A stretch of 64,000 nucleotides of DNA from Phaeospirillum sp. (GCA_030651575.1 JAUSFB010000030.1:62001-126000); one strand, 5' to 3'; counted from the stretch's first letter, positions 40,358-49,722 are shown. Numbers and translations are program-made. Notes: a model not told the origin generated them from the letters alone.

Positions 40358-40822
40358 ATGATCCGGATTCAGCCCCAGGATTTCGACCCTGGCGCCGAGT
40401 TGGCGGCCTTTTCCTCGGGCAAGACCAGCGTCGGCGGCATCTGTCTGTTCATCGGTCTGGTGCGCGACTATATGGGCCACGATCCCGAGGCGGGGTCCGA
40501 GGTGCGCGCCATGACCCTGGAACACTATCCCGGCATGACCGAACGCCAGTTGGAAGCCATCGAGGCCGAAGCCCACCGTCGCTGGCCGCTGGAAGATACC
40601 TTGGTGATCCATCGTCATGGCCGGCTGGAGCCGGGCGAGCGGATCGTTCTGGTGGCGGCGTCCTCGGCCCATCGCGACGCCGCTTTCGAGGCCTGCCGCT
40701 TTTTGATCGACTGGTTGAAGACCAAGGCCCCGTTCTGGAAGATCGAACACACCCAGGACGGCGACGCCTGGGTCGACGCCAAGGATTCCGACGACGCGGC
40801 GGCGGCGCGTTGGGATAAATAG
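40358..40822 (+). CDS. moaE: Molybdopterin synthase catalytic subunit
   Basis: MoaE binds MoaD and converts precursor Z to molybdopterin. The 154-residue protein has FIGLVRDY near residue 31, the M-T-L-E-H-Y-P-G-M block, HRHG-L-x-x-G-E near residue 87, SSAHRDAAFEACRFLIDWLK and the lysine motif K-T-x-A-P-F-W-K. It is the last gene of the pgsA-mobB-moeA-moaD-moaE run and is 1 bp from the convergent next gene. Confidence 0.95.
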   Translation: MIRIQPQDFDPGAELAAFSSGKTSVGGICLFIGLVRDYMGHDPEAGSEVRAMTLEHYPGMTERQLEAIEAEAHRRWPLEDTLVIHRHGRLEPGERIVLVAASSAHRDAAFEACRFLIDWLKTKAPFWKIEHTQDGDAWVDAKDSDDAAAARWDK

Positions 40823-40823
40823 G

Positions 40824-41396
40824 TTATCGGGACGGGGGCTTCGCGTCGAAGTCGATCAGCTTGAATACCCGGATTTCGATCTCGGCCAGCGCCCTGATAT
40901 CGGCGATGATTTCGGCCAGCAGCTTGGGGTCCAGGCCCAGCTCCTCGCTCGCGCCCATGGCGGTGAGGTTGTTCAGCACATCGGTATAGGCCCGTTCCAG
41001 TCGGAACGAAAAACCCAGCCGATAGACCGGATTCAGCAAGGCCTCGTGGGCCTGATCGCGGAGCAGGACCAGCTGCTCCAGCATCTGATGGAAATTCATC
41101 CGTAGCACCCTGCCGCGCACTTCGTCGAGCAGCAGATCGAAGTGCAGCCGGAACTTCTCGTTGGCGTCCTCGCTGATCTTGGCGATCGCCACGGTGATCA
41201 GGTTGCACAACCGAGATAGTGCCCCGTTCATTTCGGCGGAGTATCTCTCCGCCTCGGCCGGGGGGATGAGCGGATTGTTGAGACGGCGGCGAAGATCCTC
41301 GACCTCCCGCGCCACCGCCTTGGCGGAGAGCAGGATATGGATGGCCCGCGCCTCCCTGGGGCCAACCGCATCGTAGTCTTCGCCTGGAGATGTCAT
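40824..41396 (-). CDS. Uncharacterised helical protein (190 residues)
   Basis: The protein is almost entirely predicted helix, with no signal peptide, membrane segment or cysteine. Acidic and Arg-rich helices, such as the one around VEDLRRRLNNPLIPPAEAERY, suggest a coiled or bundled cytosolic protein. I do not recognise a family. It is downstream of ferredoxin-NADP reductase on the same strand, across a gap carrying the dispersed repeat. A good AGGAGAAT precedes the ATG at 41396. Confidence 0.65.
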   Translation of the reverse strand: MTSPGEDYDAVGPREARAIHILLSAKAVAREVEDLRRRLNNPLIPPAEAERYSAEMNGALSRLCNLITVAIAKISEDANEKFRLHFDLLLDEVRGRVLRMNFHQMLEQLVLLRDQAHEALLNPVYRLGFSFRLERAYTDVLNNLTAMGASEELGLDPKLLAEIIADIRALAEIEIRVFKLIDFDAKPPSR

Positions 41397-41410
41397 GATT
41401 CTCCTTTATT

Positions 41411-41431
41411 GTCCCTCAAGCGCCGGGCGGG
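41411..41431 (-). repeat. Inverted, shorter copy of the end module of the 59-bp repeat
   Basis: The plus strand reads GTCCCTCAAGCGCCGGGCGGG, the reverse complement of the module ending both 59-bp repeats near 14.6-14.8 kb with one base changed. A further partial relative, GTCCCTCAGGCGCC, starts at 42515 and is followed by its own hairpin. Confidence 0.75.
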
Positions 41432-41477
41432 GCATTATCCTAATATAGGCGCAAGATGGTGCGGGTGCCAGATGCGG

Positions 41478-42494
41478 CTATTTGGCTTTTGGTACGCCCG
41501 AGGTGGTGGAGTGCTCGAAGTGCAGCGCCTCGCCGGGATGGACGATGCTGTGGGCGGAATGGGCGACGCGGGCGGCCTCGGCGAAACCGGACAGGATCAG
41601 TTTCAGCTTGCCGGGATAGGTGCAGATATCGCCGGCGGCGAACACGGCCGGGGCGTCGGTGGCTCCGGTGGCCGGATCGACGGCGATCACGTTGCGGTCC
41701 ATGGCCAGCCCCCATCCGGCGATGGGGCCAAGATTGGTCGACAGGCCATAGAACGGCAGCAGCGCATCGGCGTCCAGGCGTCGGGTCTGGCCATCCAGGT
41801 CGGCCACCACCACCGCCGACAGGACGCCGTCATCGCCTTCCAGCCCGTGCAGCTGGTAGGGCACCACCAATTCGATCGCGCCCGACGCCGCCATCTGCTT
41901 CAGGCGCTCTTCGCTTTCGGGGGCGGCGCGGAACTTGGGCCGGCGGTGCACCACCATTACCTTGGCGGCGACCTCGGCCAGCGAGATCGCCCAGTCCACG
42001 GCGGAATCGCCACCGCCGGCGATCACCACCCGTTTGCCCCGGAAGTCCTCGCGGCGGCGCACCAGATAAAATACGCCAGAGCCCTCGAACCGCTCCAACC
42101 CGTCCAGCGGCGGCCGGTTGGGGCCAAAGGCCCCGCCGCCGGCGGCGATGATCACCACCGGGGCGATGATGGTCTGACCATCGGACAGGCCGCAGCGCCA
42201 TCGGCCATCGGCCTCGCGCGCCAGCGAGTCCACCTGGACGCTGAAATGGTAGGTGGGGGCGAACGGAGCCGCCTGTTCGGTCAGGCGGTCGATCAGCTCG
42301 GCCGCCAGCACCTTGGGATGGCCGGGAATGTCGTAGATGGGCTTTTCCGGATACAGCGCGCTCAACTGACCGCCCACCGCCTCCAGGGCATCGACCACAT
42401 GGCAGCGGATTTTCACCATGCCGCACTGGAACACGGTGAACAGCCCGACCGGGCCGGCGCCCACCACCACCGCATCGGTTTCATGAACGGTCAT
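41478..42494 (-). CDS. Ferredoxin/flavodoxin-NADP reductase, thioredoxin-reductase-like type
   Basis: The 338-residue flavoprotein has the FAD motif VVGAGPVGLF near residue 10, the GGQLSALYPEKPIYDIPGHP block typical of this FNR subgroup, an NADPH motif, GGGDSAVDWA, near residue 166, and the C-terminal AGDICTYPGKLKLILSGFAEA. The redox C-x-x-C of true thioredoxin reductases is absent, which fits the YumC-like ferredoxin reductase assignment. It should supply reduced ferredoxin or regenerate NADPH in the cytosol. Confidence 0.88.
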   Translation of the reverse strand: MTVHETDAVVVGAGPVGLFTVFQCGMVKIRCHVVDALEAVGGQLSALYPEKPIYDIPGHPKVLAAELIDRLTEQAAPFAPTYHFSVQVDSLAREADGRWRCGLSDGQTIIAPVVIIAAGGGAFGPNRPPLDGLERFEGSGVFYLVRRREDFRGKRVVIAGGGDSAVDWAISLAEVAAKVMVVHRRPKFRAAPESEERLKQMAASGAIELVVPYQLHGLEGDDGVLSAVVVADLDGQTRRLDADALLPFYGLSTNLGPIAGWGLAMDRNVIAVDPATGATDAPAVFAAGDICTYPGKLKLILSGFAEAARVAHSAHSIVHPGEALHFEHSTTSGVPKAK

Positions 42495-42524
42495 GACCTT
42501 CTCCTCGTCTGTTGGTCCCTCAGG

Positions 42525-42550
42525 CGCCAGGCCAATGCATCGGCCTGGCG
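42525..42550. terminator. Hairpin between the HAD gene and the FNR gene
   Basis: CGCCAGGCC (42525-42533) pairs perfectly with GGCCTGGCG (42542-42550). It lies just after the HAD stop on the minus strand. There is no U-tract, and it may be a repeat-derived hairpin. Confidence 0.45.
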
Positions 42551-42554
42551 GGAG

Positions 42555-43421
42555 TCACCATGCGAATTTCACCATGGCCGCCACCGGCGTCTCGCCGTGG
42601 TGGCGGACCAGCTCGGCCAGCTTGAGCGGATCGGGGGCCTCCCCCCAAACAGTTCCCAGTTCCTCGGCATGGATGCCGCCGGTGACCAGCACCGCGTCGA
42701 AACCGCCGGCCCGCGCGCCCCGGATGTCGGTGTGCAAGGCGTCGCCCACGGCGCAGACCCGGCGGCGGTCGGAGACGCCCAGGCGGCTCAGCGCCAGATC
42801 GTAGATGGCCGGATCGGGCTTGCCGCGTTCGATCACCATGCCGCCCATATCGGTGTAGCGGGCGGCGATGGCCCCGGCGCAGGTGATGCGCTTGCCCTGG
42901 CGGATCACCACATGGTCGGGATTGGCGCAGATCATGGTCAGCCGCCGCGCCACCGCCCGGTCCAGCAGCTCCTGGTAATCGGCGACGCTTTCGGTCAGAT
43001 CCACCGGGCCGGTGTTCAGGATGAAGTCGGCCTGTTCAAGATCGACCGACCGGTAAGGCAACCCCTCGAAGATGTTGCGGTCGCGCTCTGGCCCCAGATG
43101 GTAGAGCGCGTCGCCCAGGCCGGCGAAGACCGGGTCGGCGCGGTTGGCCAGCTCCAGATGCACCGCCTCGCCCGATGACATCACTTCGTCATACAGGTCG
43201 CGTTGGATGCCAAGCCGATTCAACTGCTCGATCAGCGCGGCCGAGCGTCGCGGCGCGTTGGACAGCATGATGGTGCGCTTGCCGGCCAGGCGCAGCGCGG
43301 CCAGGGTTTCGGCGACGCCGGGATAGGCCTCGACTCCGTCATGGATGACGCCCCACAGGTCGAGGACGAAGCCGTCATAGCGGCCGGCGACGGCGGATAA
43401 TCCGTGGATTAGCGGGATCAT
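42555..43421 (-). CDS. HAD-superfamily phosphatase, subclass IIA
   Basis: The 288-residue protein has a nucleophile motif of the form F-V-L-D-L-W-G-V-I-H-D-G near residue 18, the S-N-A-P-R-R-S motif II near residue 54 and a C-terminal G-D-x-x-x-T-D-I-x-G-A block, all typical of the NagD/p-nitrophenylphosphatase branch (TIGR01459-like). The substrate is a small phosphorylated metabolite that cannot be named. Its start overlaps the pyrD stop by 4 bases, so the two are coupled. Confidence 0.85.
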   Translation of the reverse strand: MIPLIHGLSAVAGRYDGFVLDLWGVIHDGVEAYPGVAETLAALRLAGKRTIMLSNAPRRSAALIEQLNRLGIQRDLYDEVMSSGEAVHLELANRADPVFAGLGDALYHLGPERDRNIFEGLPYRSVDLEQADFILNTGPVDLTESVADYQELLDRAVARRLTMICANPDHVVIRQGKRITCAGAIAARYTDMGGMVIERGKPDPAIYDLALSRLGVSDRRRVCAVGDALHTDIRGARAGGFDAVLVTGGIHAEELGTVWGEAPDPLKLAELVRHHGETPVAAMVKFAW

Positions 43422-44488
43422 CCCTGGGCTTCCCGCTGGTCCACGCCCACCGCCTCGGCGATGGAGGAAAAGCCGTCGCGGGTCAGCAGGTCCAGCAATT
43501 CGCGCTTGATGCGGGTGATCAGGGCCGGCCCCCGATAGACCATGGCGGAGTAAAGTTGGATCAGCGACGCGCCGGCCCGGATCTTGACATAGGCCTCCGA
43601 GCCGGAGGCGACTCCGCCCACGCCGATGATGGGCAGCTTGCCATGGGTCAGCTCGTGCACCCGCCGCAGCATGGCGGTGGAGGATTCGAACAGTGGGGCG
43701 CCCGACAGGCCGCCGGTCTCCTTGGCGTTGCCGGAGCGCAGCGTCTCGGGACGCGCCACCGTGGTGTTGGAGACGATCAGCCCGTCCAGCCCACCCGCCA
43801 GGGCGACGGCGGCGATATCGGACAGATCCTCCCAGGCGAGGTCGGGGGCGATCTTGAGCAGCAGCGGCGGCGCGCCCGTCGGCATGGCCTTGGTCAGGGC
43901 TGCGTGGGTGCGGCCCACCAGCGCCTCCAACTGATCGCGGCCCTGTAGGGCGCGCAGGCCGGGGGTGTTGGGTGATGACACGTTGATGACCAGATAATCC
44001 GACAGCGGTCCCAATCGGGCGGCGCCGATTTCGTAATCGGCGGCGGCGTCCTCGGTGTCCTTGTTCTTGCCGAGATTGGCCCCGACGATTCCGACCCGCC
44101 GACGGGCCGCCAACCGGCCGGCGACGGCTTCGACGCCCTGATTGTTGAAGCCCATGCGGTTGATCACCGCCGCGTCCTCGGGCAGGCGGAACATGCGGGG
44201 CCTGGGATTACCGGACTGCGGGCGCGGCGTCACCGAGCCGATTTCCACGAAGCCGAACCCCTGGGCCAGCATGGCGTCGGCCACCTCGGCGTTCTTGTCG
44301 AACCCGGCGGCGAGGCCGATGGGGTTGGCGAAGTCGCGCCCCCACAGCGTGGTCTTCAGCTCTGGGGGATCGAACCCGGGCTGATCGGGGACCAGCCCGG
44401 CCCTCAGCAGGCGGATGGTCAGGCCGTGGGCGGTCTCGGCGTCGAGCAGGCGGACCAGAGGTCCGGCAAGGCGGAAGTAGTCGAACAT
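43418..44488 (-). CDS. pyrD: Dihydroorotate dehydrogenase (quinone), class 2
   Basis: PyrD oxidises dihydroorotate to orotate in pyrimidine synthesis, passing electrons to ubiquinone at the inner membrane. The 356-residue protein has the N-terminal membrane-association helix (FRLAGPLVRLLDAETAHGL), N-P-I-G-L-A-A-G-F-D-K-N near residue 55, and NVSSPNTPGLRALQ with the class 2 catalytic serine near residue 170. The FMN-phosphate site GVGGVASGSEAY is at about residue 290. It is 0 bp from the DUF952 gene upstream and overlaps the HAD gene downstream. Confidence 0.95.
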   Translation of the reverse strand: MFDYFRLAGPLVRLLDAETAHGLTIRLLRAGLVPDQPGFDPPELKTTLWGRDFANPIGLAAGFDKNAEVADAMLAQGFGFVEIGSVTPRPQSGNPRPRMFRLPEDAAVINRMGFNNQGVEAVAGRLAARRRVGIVGANLGKNKDTEDAAADYEIGAARLGPLSDYLVINVSSPNTPGLRALQGRDQLEALVGRTHAALTKAMPTGAPPLLLKIAPDLAWEDLSDIAAVALAGGLDGLIVSNTTVARPETLRSGNAKETGGLSGAPLFESSTAMLRRVHELTHGKLPIIGVGGVASGSEAYVKIRAGASLIQLYSAMVYRGPALITRIKRELLDLLTRDGFSSIAEAVGVDQREAQG

Positions 44489-44845
44489 TCAGTCCTCGAG
44501 ATCAGGAAATACGTGTCGGCCGCTTTGCGCATCCAATGGCAGATCGACGACCCATTTTACCGCCGCCACCGGCAGCGGTCCGTAGAGATGGGGGAACAGG
44601 TCGCCGCCCCGCGACGCTTCCCAGACCAGGGCCGGTCCCAGTCCGGCGGGGTCGGCCGCAATCAGGACCAGCCCGTCTTGGCCGGCGCGGTGCTTGGCGA
44701 CGCTGGCCTCCACCTGATGGGCGGCGGAAAAGTGGATGAAGCCATCGGCGACATCCTGCGATGAGCCGTCGTGGCGCCCCAAGACAACGGCCGCCTGCCA
44801 TTCCGGCTGGCGGCACACATGATAGATGGTGTGAAAGTCCGTCAT
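44489..44845 (-). CDS. DUF952-family protein
   Basis: The 118-residue protein has the family layout: an I-Y-H-V-x-x-x-x-E-W start, G-F-I-H-F-S-A-A-H-Q near residue 35, L-V-L-I-x-x-D near residue 60 and F-P-H-L-Y-G-P-L-P near residue 83. The biochemical role of the family is not established to my knowledge. It heads the minus-strand run DUF952-pyrD-HAD with no gap to pyrD. Confidence 0.85.
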   Translation of the reverse strand: MTDFHTIYHVCRQPEWQAAVVLGRHDGSSQDVADGFIHFSAAHQVEASVAKHRAGQDGLVLIAADPAGLGPALVWEASRGGDLFPHLYGPLPVAAVKWVVDLPLDAQSGRHVFPDLED

Positions 44846-45096
44846 GGCGGCGGACCATACAAGATGATGGCCTCAAAGGCCAGTCGGCGACTTTTCCCGT
44901 ATGGATTTAGCGGAGAATCCCTTAGAATACGTACTTCCCGCTATTCTTGCGGCGGCAGACTCCGGGCATGGGTTATCCAGCGGTTGAAACGTCGTTTCTA
45001 TGTGTTTTTTTCGTGGCGTGATGCCTCCAAGTTTGAGACGCTGACGCCGTTGATGTTCGACATGACAGTATCCGGTAAGAAGCCGGCGGGGGAGAT

Positions 45097-45753
45097 ATGA
45101 AGATCCTGATCGCCGATGACCATGAGCTGTTCCGCGACGGATTGCGGCATGTCCTCGACCAGTTCGAGGGACCGCCGACCATTGTCGAGGCCAGTGACTT
45201 CGCGCAGGCCATCGAGGTCGTGCAGCGGGAGAAGGATATCGAAATCGTCCTGCTGGACCTCTCCATGCCGGGCATGAGCTGGGCGGATGGGCTGATGAAG
45301 CTTCGGGCGTTGCTGCCCGAGACCGTGCCGGTGATCGTGCTGTCGGCCTCGGACGACCGCCGCCACGTCTTGCAGGCGGTCAATATGGGAGCCGCCGGCT
45401 TTATTCCAAAGACCTCCTCCAGCCGCGTGATGCTGTCGGCCCTGAAGCTGGTGATGTCGGGCGGCGTCTACCTGCCGCCGGCTCTGCTGGAGCAGGGTGA
45501 CACCGACAGCGACGGCCTGCCCATGGCCAACGCCGCCGCCGCCGCGTCGCTGACCCCGCGGCAAAAGGAAGTGCTGGCGCTGCTGGGACAGGGCAAATCC
45601 AACAAGGAAATCGCCAGGGGCCTGGAACTGGCGGAGGGCACCGTGAAGCTGCACGTCACCGCCATCCTCAAGGCGCTCAATGTCAATAACCGGACTCGTG
45701 CGGTGGTGGCCGCGGCTCATTTCGGCCTGACCGCTCCTGACGCCCGAAACTGA
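45097..45753 (+). CDS. NarL/LuxR-type response regulator
   Basis: The 218-residue protein has a receiver domain with Asp7/Asp8, phospho-acceptor Asp54 (LLDLSMPG) and Lys105, then a C-terminal LuxR-type helix-turn-helix beginning LTPRQKEVLALLGQGKSNKEIA near residue 150. It should bind DNA when phosphorylated. No histidine kinase is nearby, so the partner is unknown. GGGGGAGAT precedes the ATG. The following P-type ATPase frame overlaps or abuts its 3' end. Confidence 0.9.
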   Translation: MKILIADDHELFRDGLRHVLDQFEGPPTIVEASDFAQAIEVVQREKDIEIVLLDLSMPGMSWADGLMKLRALLPETVPVIVLSASDDRRHVLQAVNMGAAGFIPKTSSSRVMLSALKLVMSGGVYLPPALLEQGDTDSDGLPMANAAAAASLTPRQKEVLALLGQGKSNKEIARGLELAEGTVKLHVTAILKALNVNNRTRAVVAAAHFGLTAPDARN

Positions 45754-45793
45754 CAGGACCCCCTGGCATGCCCGGACCGTCGATCAGGTCCGG

Positions 45794-48343
45794 GTGGCGT
45801 TGGGTAGTGCCCCCGAGGGGCTGAGTGAGGCCGAGGCGTCCCTGCGCCTCGCCAGGGTCGGCCGCAACGCTCTTCCCGAGACGCCGCCGCGTCCGGCCTG
45901 GGCGGTCTTCCTCGATCAATTCCGCAATCTGCTGATCGTGATGCTGCTGGCGGCCGGGTTGCTGGCCGGGATGATCGGCGACATCGTCGATATGCTGGCG
46001 GTTCTGGCGGTGACGCTGTTCAACGCCGTTCTCGGCTTTGCCCAGGAGCGTCGCGCCGGACGCATCCTGGAGGCGTTGAAAGCCATGCTGGCCCAGCAGG
46101 CGCGGGTGCGCCGTCAGGGCGAGGTGCGCGAGATCGCCGCCGACCGGCTGGCGCCCGGCGATGTGGTGCTGCTGGAGCCGGGCGACCGGGTTCCCGCCGA
46201 TGGCCGCCTGACCCTGACCCGCGCGGTGGAAATCGATGAATCGACCCTGACCGGCGAGTCGGTTCCGGTGGCCAAGCAGGCCGATGGTTGGTGTCCCGCC
46301 GACACGCCTCTGGCCGATCGGGCCGGCATGGCCTTCATGAACACGGTGGTGACGCGGGGCCGGGCCGAAATGGTGGTGACCGCCACCGGCGCCGCCACCG
46401 AACTGGGCCGCATCGCCACCCTGCTGGAAACGACCGAATCGCCGCCGACGCCGTTGCAGCTGCGGTTGGACCAGTTGGGGCGACGGCTGGCGTTGGTCGC
46501 CACCGGAGTGGTGACGCTGGTGGCGGTCCAGGGGCTGTTGCGGGGTGAGCCCCTGGCCGAGGTGATCCTGACGGCGGTGGCGCTGGCGGTGGCCGCCATT
46601 CCCGAGGGGCTGCCGGCGGTGGTCACGGTAACCCTGGCCATCGGCATGTACCGCATGGCCCGTTGCGGCGCGGTGGTCAGGCGGTTGGCGGCGGTGGAAA
46701 CCCTGGGTTCGACCACGGTGATCTGTTCGGACAAGACCGGCACCCTGACCCTGAACCGCATGACCGCCTTATGCGGTTGGGCCATGGGTCGCCGTTTCGA
46801 TGCCGAGGCGCTGACCGGAATCGGCCCGGCATTGTTGCCAGGGGTGCTGTGCAACGATGCGCGCCTCATGCCCGGCGCCGACCCGGCCGGCGACCCGACC
46901 GAGGCGGCCCTGTTGGGGCTGGCGGCGCGGGTCGGCGCGATTCCGGCGGCGGGCGAGTGGCGGCGGCGGGCGGAACTGCCGTTCGATTCCATCCGCAAGC
47001 TGATGGCGACCCTGGATGATGGCGCGACCGGAACCGTCTTGTCGGTCAAGGGCGCTCCCGATGTGGTGCTGGGGCTCTGCGACCGCATTTGGGGCGATGG
47101 CGGCGAGCGGGCGCTTGACCCCGCCGGCCGGCGCGAGCTGGAGATCGAGATCGAGCGCATGGGCGCCCTGGCGCTGCGCGTCATCGCCCTGGCGGCCAAG
47201 CCGGCGGCCAAAGAAAGCGATCCCGCCGCCGAACTGCACGGGCTTTGCCTTCACGCCTTGATCGGACTGGCCGATCCACCCCGGCCGGGCGTGCGGGATT
47301 CCGTCGCCAGCTGCCGAGCCGCCGGCATTGCCGTCAAGATGATCACCGGCGACCACGCCGCTACCGCCGCCGCCATTGCCGCCGAGCTTGGCCTGGACGG
47401 CGCGGTGATGACCGGGGCCGGCCTCGACCGGCTGGACGACGCCGCCCTGGCCGGGCAAATCGACGCCATCGCGGTGTTTGCCCGCGTCGCGCCCGAACAT
47501 AAGGTCCGCATCGTCACGGCGCTGCGGGCCAAGGGGCATGTGGTGGCCATGACCGGCGACGGCGTTAACGACGCCGCCGCGCTGCGGGCCGCCCATATGG
47601 GCATCGCCATGGGACGCGCCGGCTCGGACGTCACGCGTGAGGCGGCCGCCATGGTGCTGACCGACGATGATTTTTCCACCGTGGTTCGGGCGGTGCGGGA
47701 GGGGCGCACCATCGCCGACAATATCGTCAAGTTCGTCCGCTTTCAGCTATCCACCAATATGGGGGCCTTGCTGGCGGTGCTGGCGGCGCCGCTGCTGGGC
47801 TTGCCGCTGCCGTTCGGCGCGATTCAGATTCTGTGGGTCAATATCATCATGGATGGACCGCCGGCCATGGCGCTGGCGTTCGACCCGGCGCGGGTCACCG
47901 CCATGCGCGAGCCGCCGCGCGGCCAGGATCAATCCATCCTGCCGCCGGCCCGGCTGGCGCGGCTGGTCTGGTTCGGGGGGGTGATGGCGGCCGGAACCCT
48001 GGCCGCGCTTCAGATCGCCCTGGCGGCCGGAGCCGGGCTGGACGAGGCGCGGACCCTGGCCTTCACCACCTTTGTCCTGTTCCAGGTGGCCAACGTCTTT
48101 AACGCCCGCGTCGGGGCCGAAACCGCCTTCGGCCGACTGGCGCTGTCCAATCGCAAGCTATGGCTGGCCCTGGGCGCAATCGTCATCTTGCAGGCGGTGG
48201 CGGTTCATTGGGAGCCTGCGCAGACGGTGTTCCACACCGTCGCTCTCGCCCCGGCGCAATGGCTGCTGGCGGTTGGGCTGGCGTCGCTGGTGCTGGTGTT
48301 GGAGGAGGCCCGCAAACGGCTGATCCGCATTCGGCGCGTGTAG
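45794..48343 (+). CDS. P-type cation ATPase, Ca/Mn type resembling PMR1
   Basis: The 849-residue (from GTG 45794) protein pumps cations across the inner membrane. It has the TGES actuator motif, PEGLP in membrane helix 4, the phosphorylated Asp near residue 313 (DKTGTLT) and GDGVNDAAAL. The helix 6 motif ILWVNIIMDGPPA is close to that of PMR1/SPCA-type Ca2+/Mn2+ pumps with a single ion site. In-frame sequence upstream of the GTG still looks like this family (PWHARTVDQVRVALG), so the real start is probably 5' of 45794, where only CTG 45737 is available as a start-like codon. It lies directly downstream of the response regulator. Confidence 0.88.
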   Translation: MALGSAPEGLSEAEASLRLARVGRNALPETPPRPAWAVFLDQFRNLLIVMLLAAGLLAGMIGDIVDMLAVLAVTLFNAVLGFAQERRAGRILEALKAMLAQQARVRRQGEVREIAADRLAPGDVVLLEPGDRVPADGRLTLTRAVEIDESTLTGESVPVAKQADGWCPADTPLADRAGMAFMNTVVTRGRAEMVVTATGAATELGRIATLLETTESPPTPLQLRLDQLGRRLALVATGVVTLVAVQGLLRGEPLAEVILTAVALAVAAIPEGLPAVVTVTLAIGMYRMARCGAVVRRLAAVETLGSTTVICSDKTGTLTLNRMTALCGWAMGRRFDAEALTGIGPALLPGVLCNDARLMPGADPAGDPTEAALLGLAARVGAIPAAGEWRRRAELPFDSIRKLMATLDDGATGTVLSVKGAPDVVLGLCDRIWGDGGERALDPAGRRELEIEIERMGALALRVIALAAKPAAKESDPAAELHGLCLHALIGLADPPRPGVRDSVASCRAAGIAVKMITGDHAATAAAIAAELGLDGAVMTGAGLDRLDDAALAGQIDAIAVFARVAPEHKVRIVTALRAKGHVVAMTGDGVNDAAALRAAHMGIAMGRAGSDVTREAAAMVLTDDDFSTVVRAVREGRTIADNIVKFVRFQLSTNMGALLAVLAAPLLGLPLPFGAIQILWVNIIMDGPPAMALAFDPARVTAMREPPRGQDQSILPPARLARLVWFGGVMAAGTLAALQIALAAGAGLDEARTLAFTTFVLFQVANVFNARVGAETAFGRLALSNRKLWLALGAIVILQAVAVHWEPAQTVFHTVALAPAQWLLAVGLASLVLVLEEARKRLIRIRRV

Positions 48344-48426
48344 CCACTTGCCCGGAAAGTGGTATTTGCGATATTTCGTCTGTCGGTGGACCATTGGTCG
48401 GTCCCGCAGATGCCGAGGGGACGATA

Positions 48427-49068
48427 ATGACGCTGTTTCGAGCCATGATATCCGCGATGGCGATTTTGCTGATGGCAGCAGGGCCGCGCCCCACCCTGGC
48501 GGCCGATGCGCCCGCCGCCCGCACCATGGTTCAGGCCGCGGTCGATGACGGCTTGACCAGCTTCGTCGGCAAGGCCCATTCCCTGCCGGAGCGCACCCGG
48601 TTGCTGGACGGGCTGCTGCGGCGCTACACCGACCCCACCATGCTGTCGGCCAGCATGTTGGGCCGTCATTGGGACAAGATCGATCCTTCCGGCCAGGCCG
48701 CCTTTACCGAGACCTTCATGCGCTATCTGGTTTCCAGCTATGTCGGGCTATTGAAGAATCTTCAGGCCGGCGTCAGAGTCGAGATCGGCGAGGCCACCGA
48801 CCTGGGCGCGCGGGCGCGGGTCGCCAGCATCGCCTACCTGCCGTCCCAGCCGGGGGCGCCCGTGCCGGTGGAGTGGGGAGTCGGCGTCACCGCCGATGGT
48901 CGGCCGGTGCTGATGGACGTCACCGCCGAGGGGGTCAGCATCATCCGCGCCATGCGCGAGGATTTCGCCTCGGTGCTGCGTGGATCGGGCGGCAAGATCG
49001 AGCCGTTGATGGAGGCGCTGCGGCGCAAGATCGACGCCAACGACAAGGACAACGCCACGACGCCGTAG
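48427..49068 (+). CDS. MlaC/Ttg2D-family periplasmic phospholipid-binding protein
   Basis: The 213-residue protein has a signal peptide of about 25 residues ending A-L/A-A. Its body matches the MlaC-like layout: L-x-x-L-L-R-R-Y-T-D, M-L-G-R-H-W, Q-A-A-F-T-E-T-F-M-R-Y-L-V-S-S-Y and a late D-V-T-A-E-G-V-S-I. MlaC shuttles phospholipids between membranes. No mlaEFD genes are nearby, so it may act with a distant transporter or be a stand-alone homologue, for example hopanoid-associated HpnM-like; I cannot distinguish these. The ATG at 48427 has GAGGGGAC upstream. Confidence 0.8.
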   Translation: MTLFRAMISAMAILLMAAGPRPTLAADAPAARTMVQAAVDDGLTSFVGKAHSLPERTRLLDGLLRRYTDPTMLSASMLGRHWDKIDPSGQAAFTETFMRYLVSSYVGLLKNLQAGVRVEIGEATDLGARARVASIAYLPSQPGAPVPVEWGVGVTADGRPVLMDVTAEGVSIIRAMREDFASVLRGSGGKIEPLMEALRRKIDANDKDNATTP

Positions 49069-49090
49069 CCGTGTCGCCGCCCCGTTTTCC

Positions 49091-49576
49091 TTATTGCATC
49101 AAGACCATCCGGCCGCCCTCGGCGTATTCGCCCGATACCGCCAGATCCTTGAAGAAGTTGCTCACCGAGCCCGCCGGGCCGACCAGCAGGTTGATGGGGC
49201 CGGGCCGCAGCGACAGGCCGTGCGCCCTGAGCAGGCGCTGTTCCGCCTGCTTGGTCGGGGCGAACAGCACCACGTCGCCGCCCTGGACCGAGGCCAGCAG
49301 GGTCAGGCGCGCCGCATCCATGTACTGGACCAGATAGACGCCCGAGGCCAGCCGCGCCGCACGGGCCTTGCCGGTGGGACCGTCCTTGGTGACGACGTCG
49401 TATTGACGCTCGGCGGCGTTCCAGCTGACGTGAACCTCGATCCCGTCGGGGCGGCGATAGCGGCCGTCCTTGACTCCGTCGACCCGGACCGAGGCCGAGG
49501 CGGACACGGTCTCGCCCTCCACCTGATAACAGGCGCCAAGCAGCAAAAGAGCGAGAAGGGCGACGATACGGCGCAT
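49091..49576 (-). CDS. Small predicted lipoprotein, function unknown
   Basis: The 161-residue protein has a signal peptide and a lipobox L-L-L-G-A-C, with Cys16 as the lipidated residue. The mature part is beta-rich with no recognised motif. It is convergent with the MlaC-like gene (22 bp) and divergent from guaA with a 146-bp gap. It may be anchored in the outer membrane, since there is no Asp after the Cys. Confidence 0.75.
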   Translation of the reverse strand: MRRIVALLALLLLGACYQVEGETVSASASVRVDGVKDGRYRRPDGIEVHVSWNAAERQYDVVTKDGPTGKARAARLASGVYLVQYMDAARLTLLASVQGGDVVLFAPTKQAEQRLLRAHGLSLRPGPINLLVGPAGSVSNFFKDLAVSGEYAEGGRMVLMQ

Positions 49577-49722
49577 GGGAAACCTGTCAGGACGGAAGTT
49601 GTCGGGTGGGCGACCCTATCACGGTGGACGTGGGGGGTGAATTGACATCGGCCAAGTCTCCGAAGCTTGTTCCTTCCGGCGGCAGACGCTAAAGTCCGCC
49701 TCGCCCATTCCCGGAGGTAATC

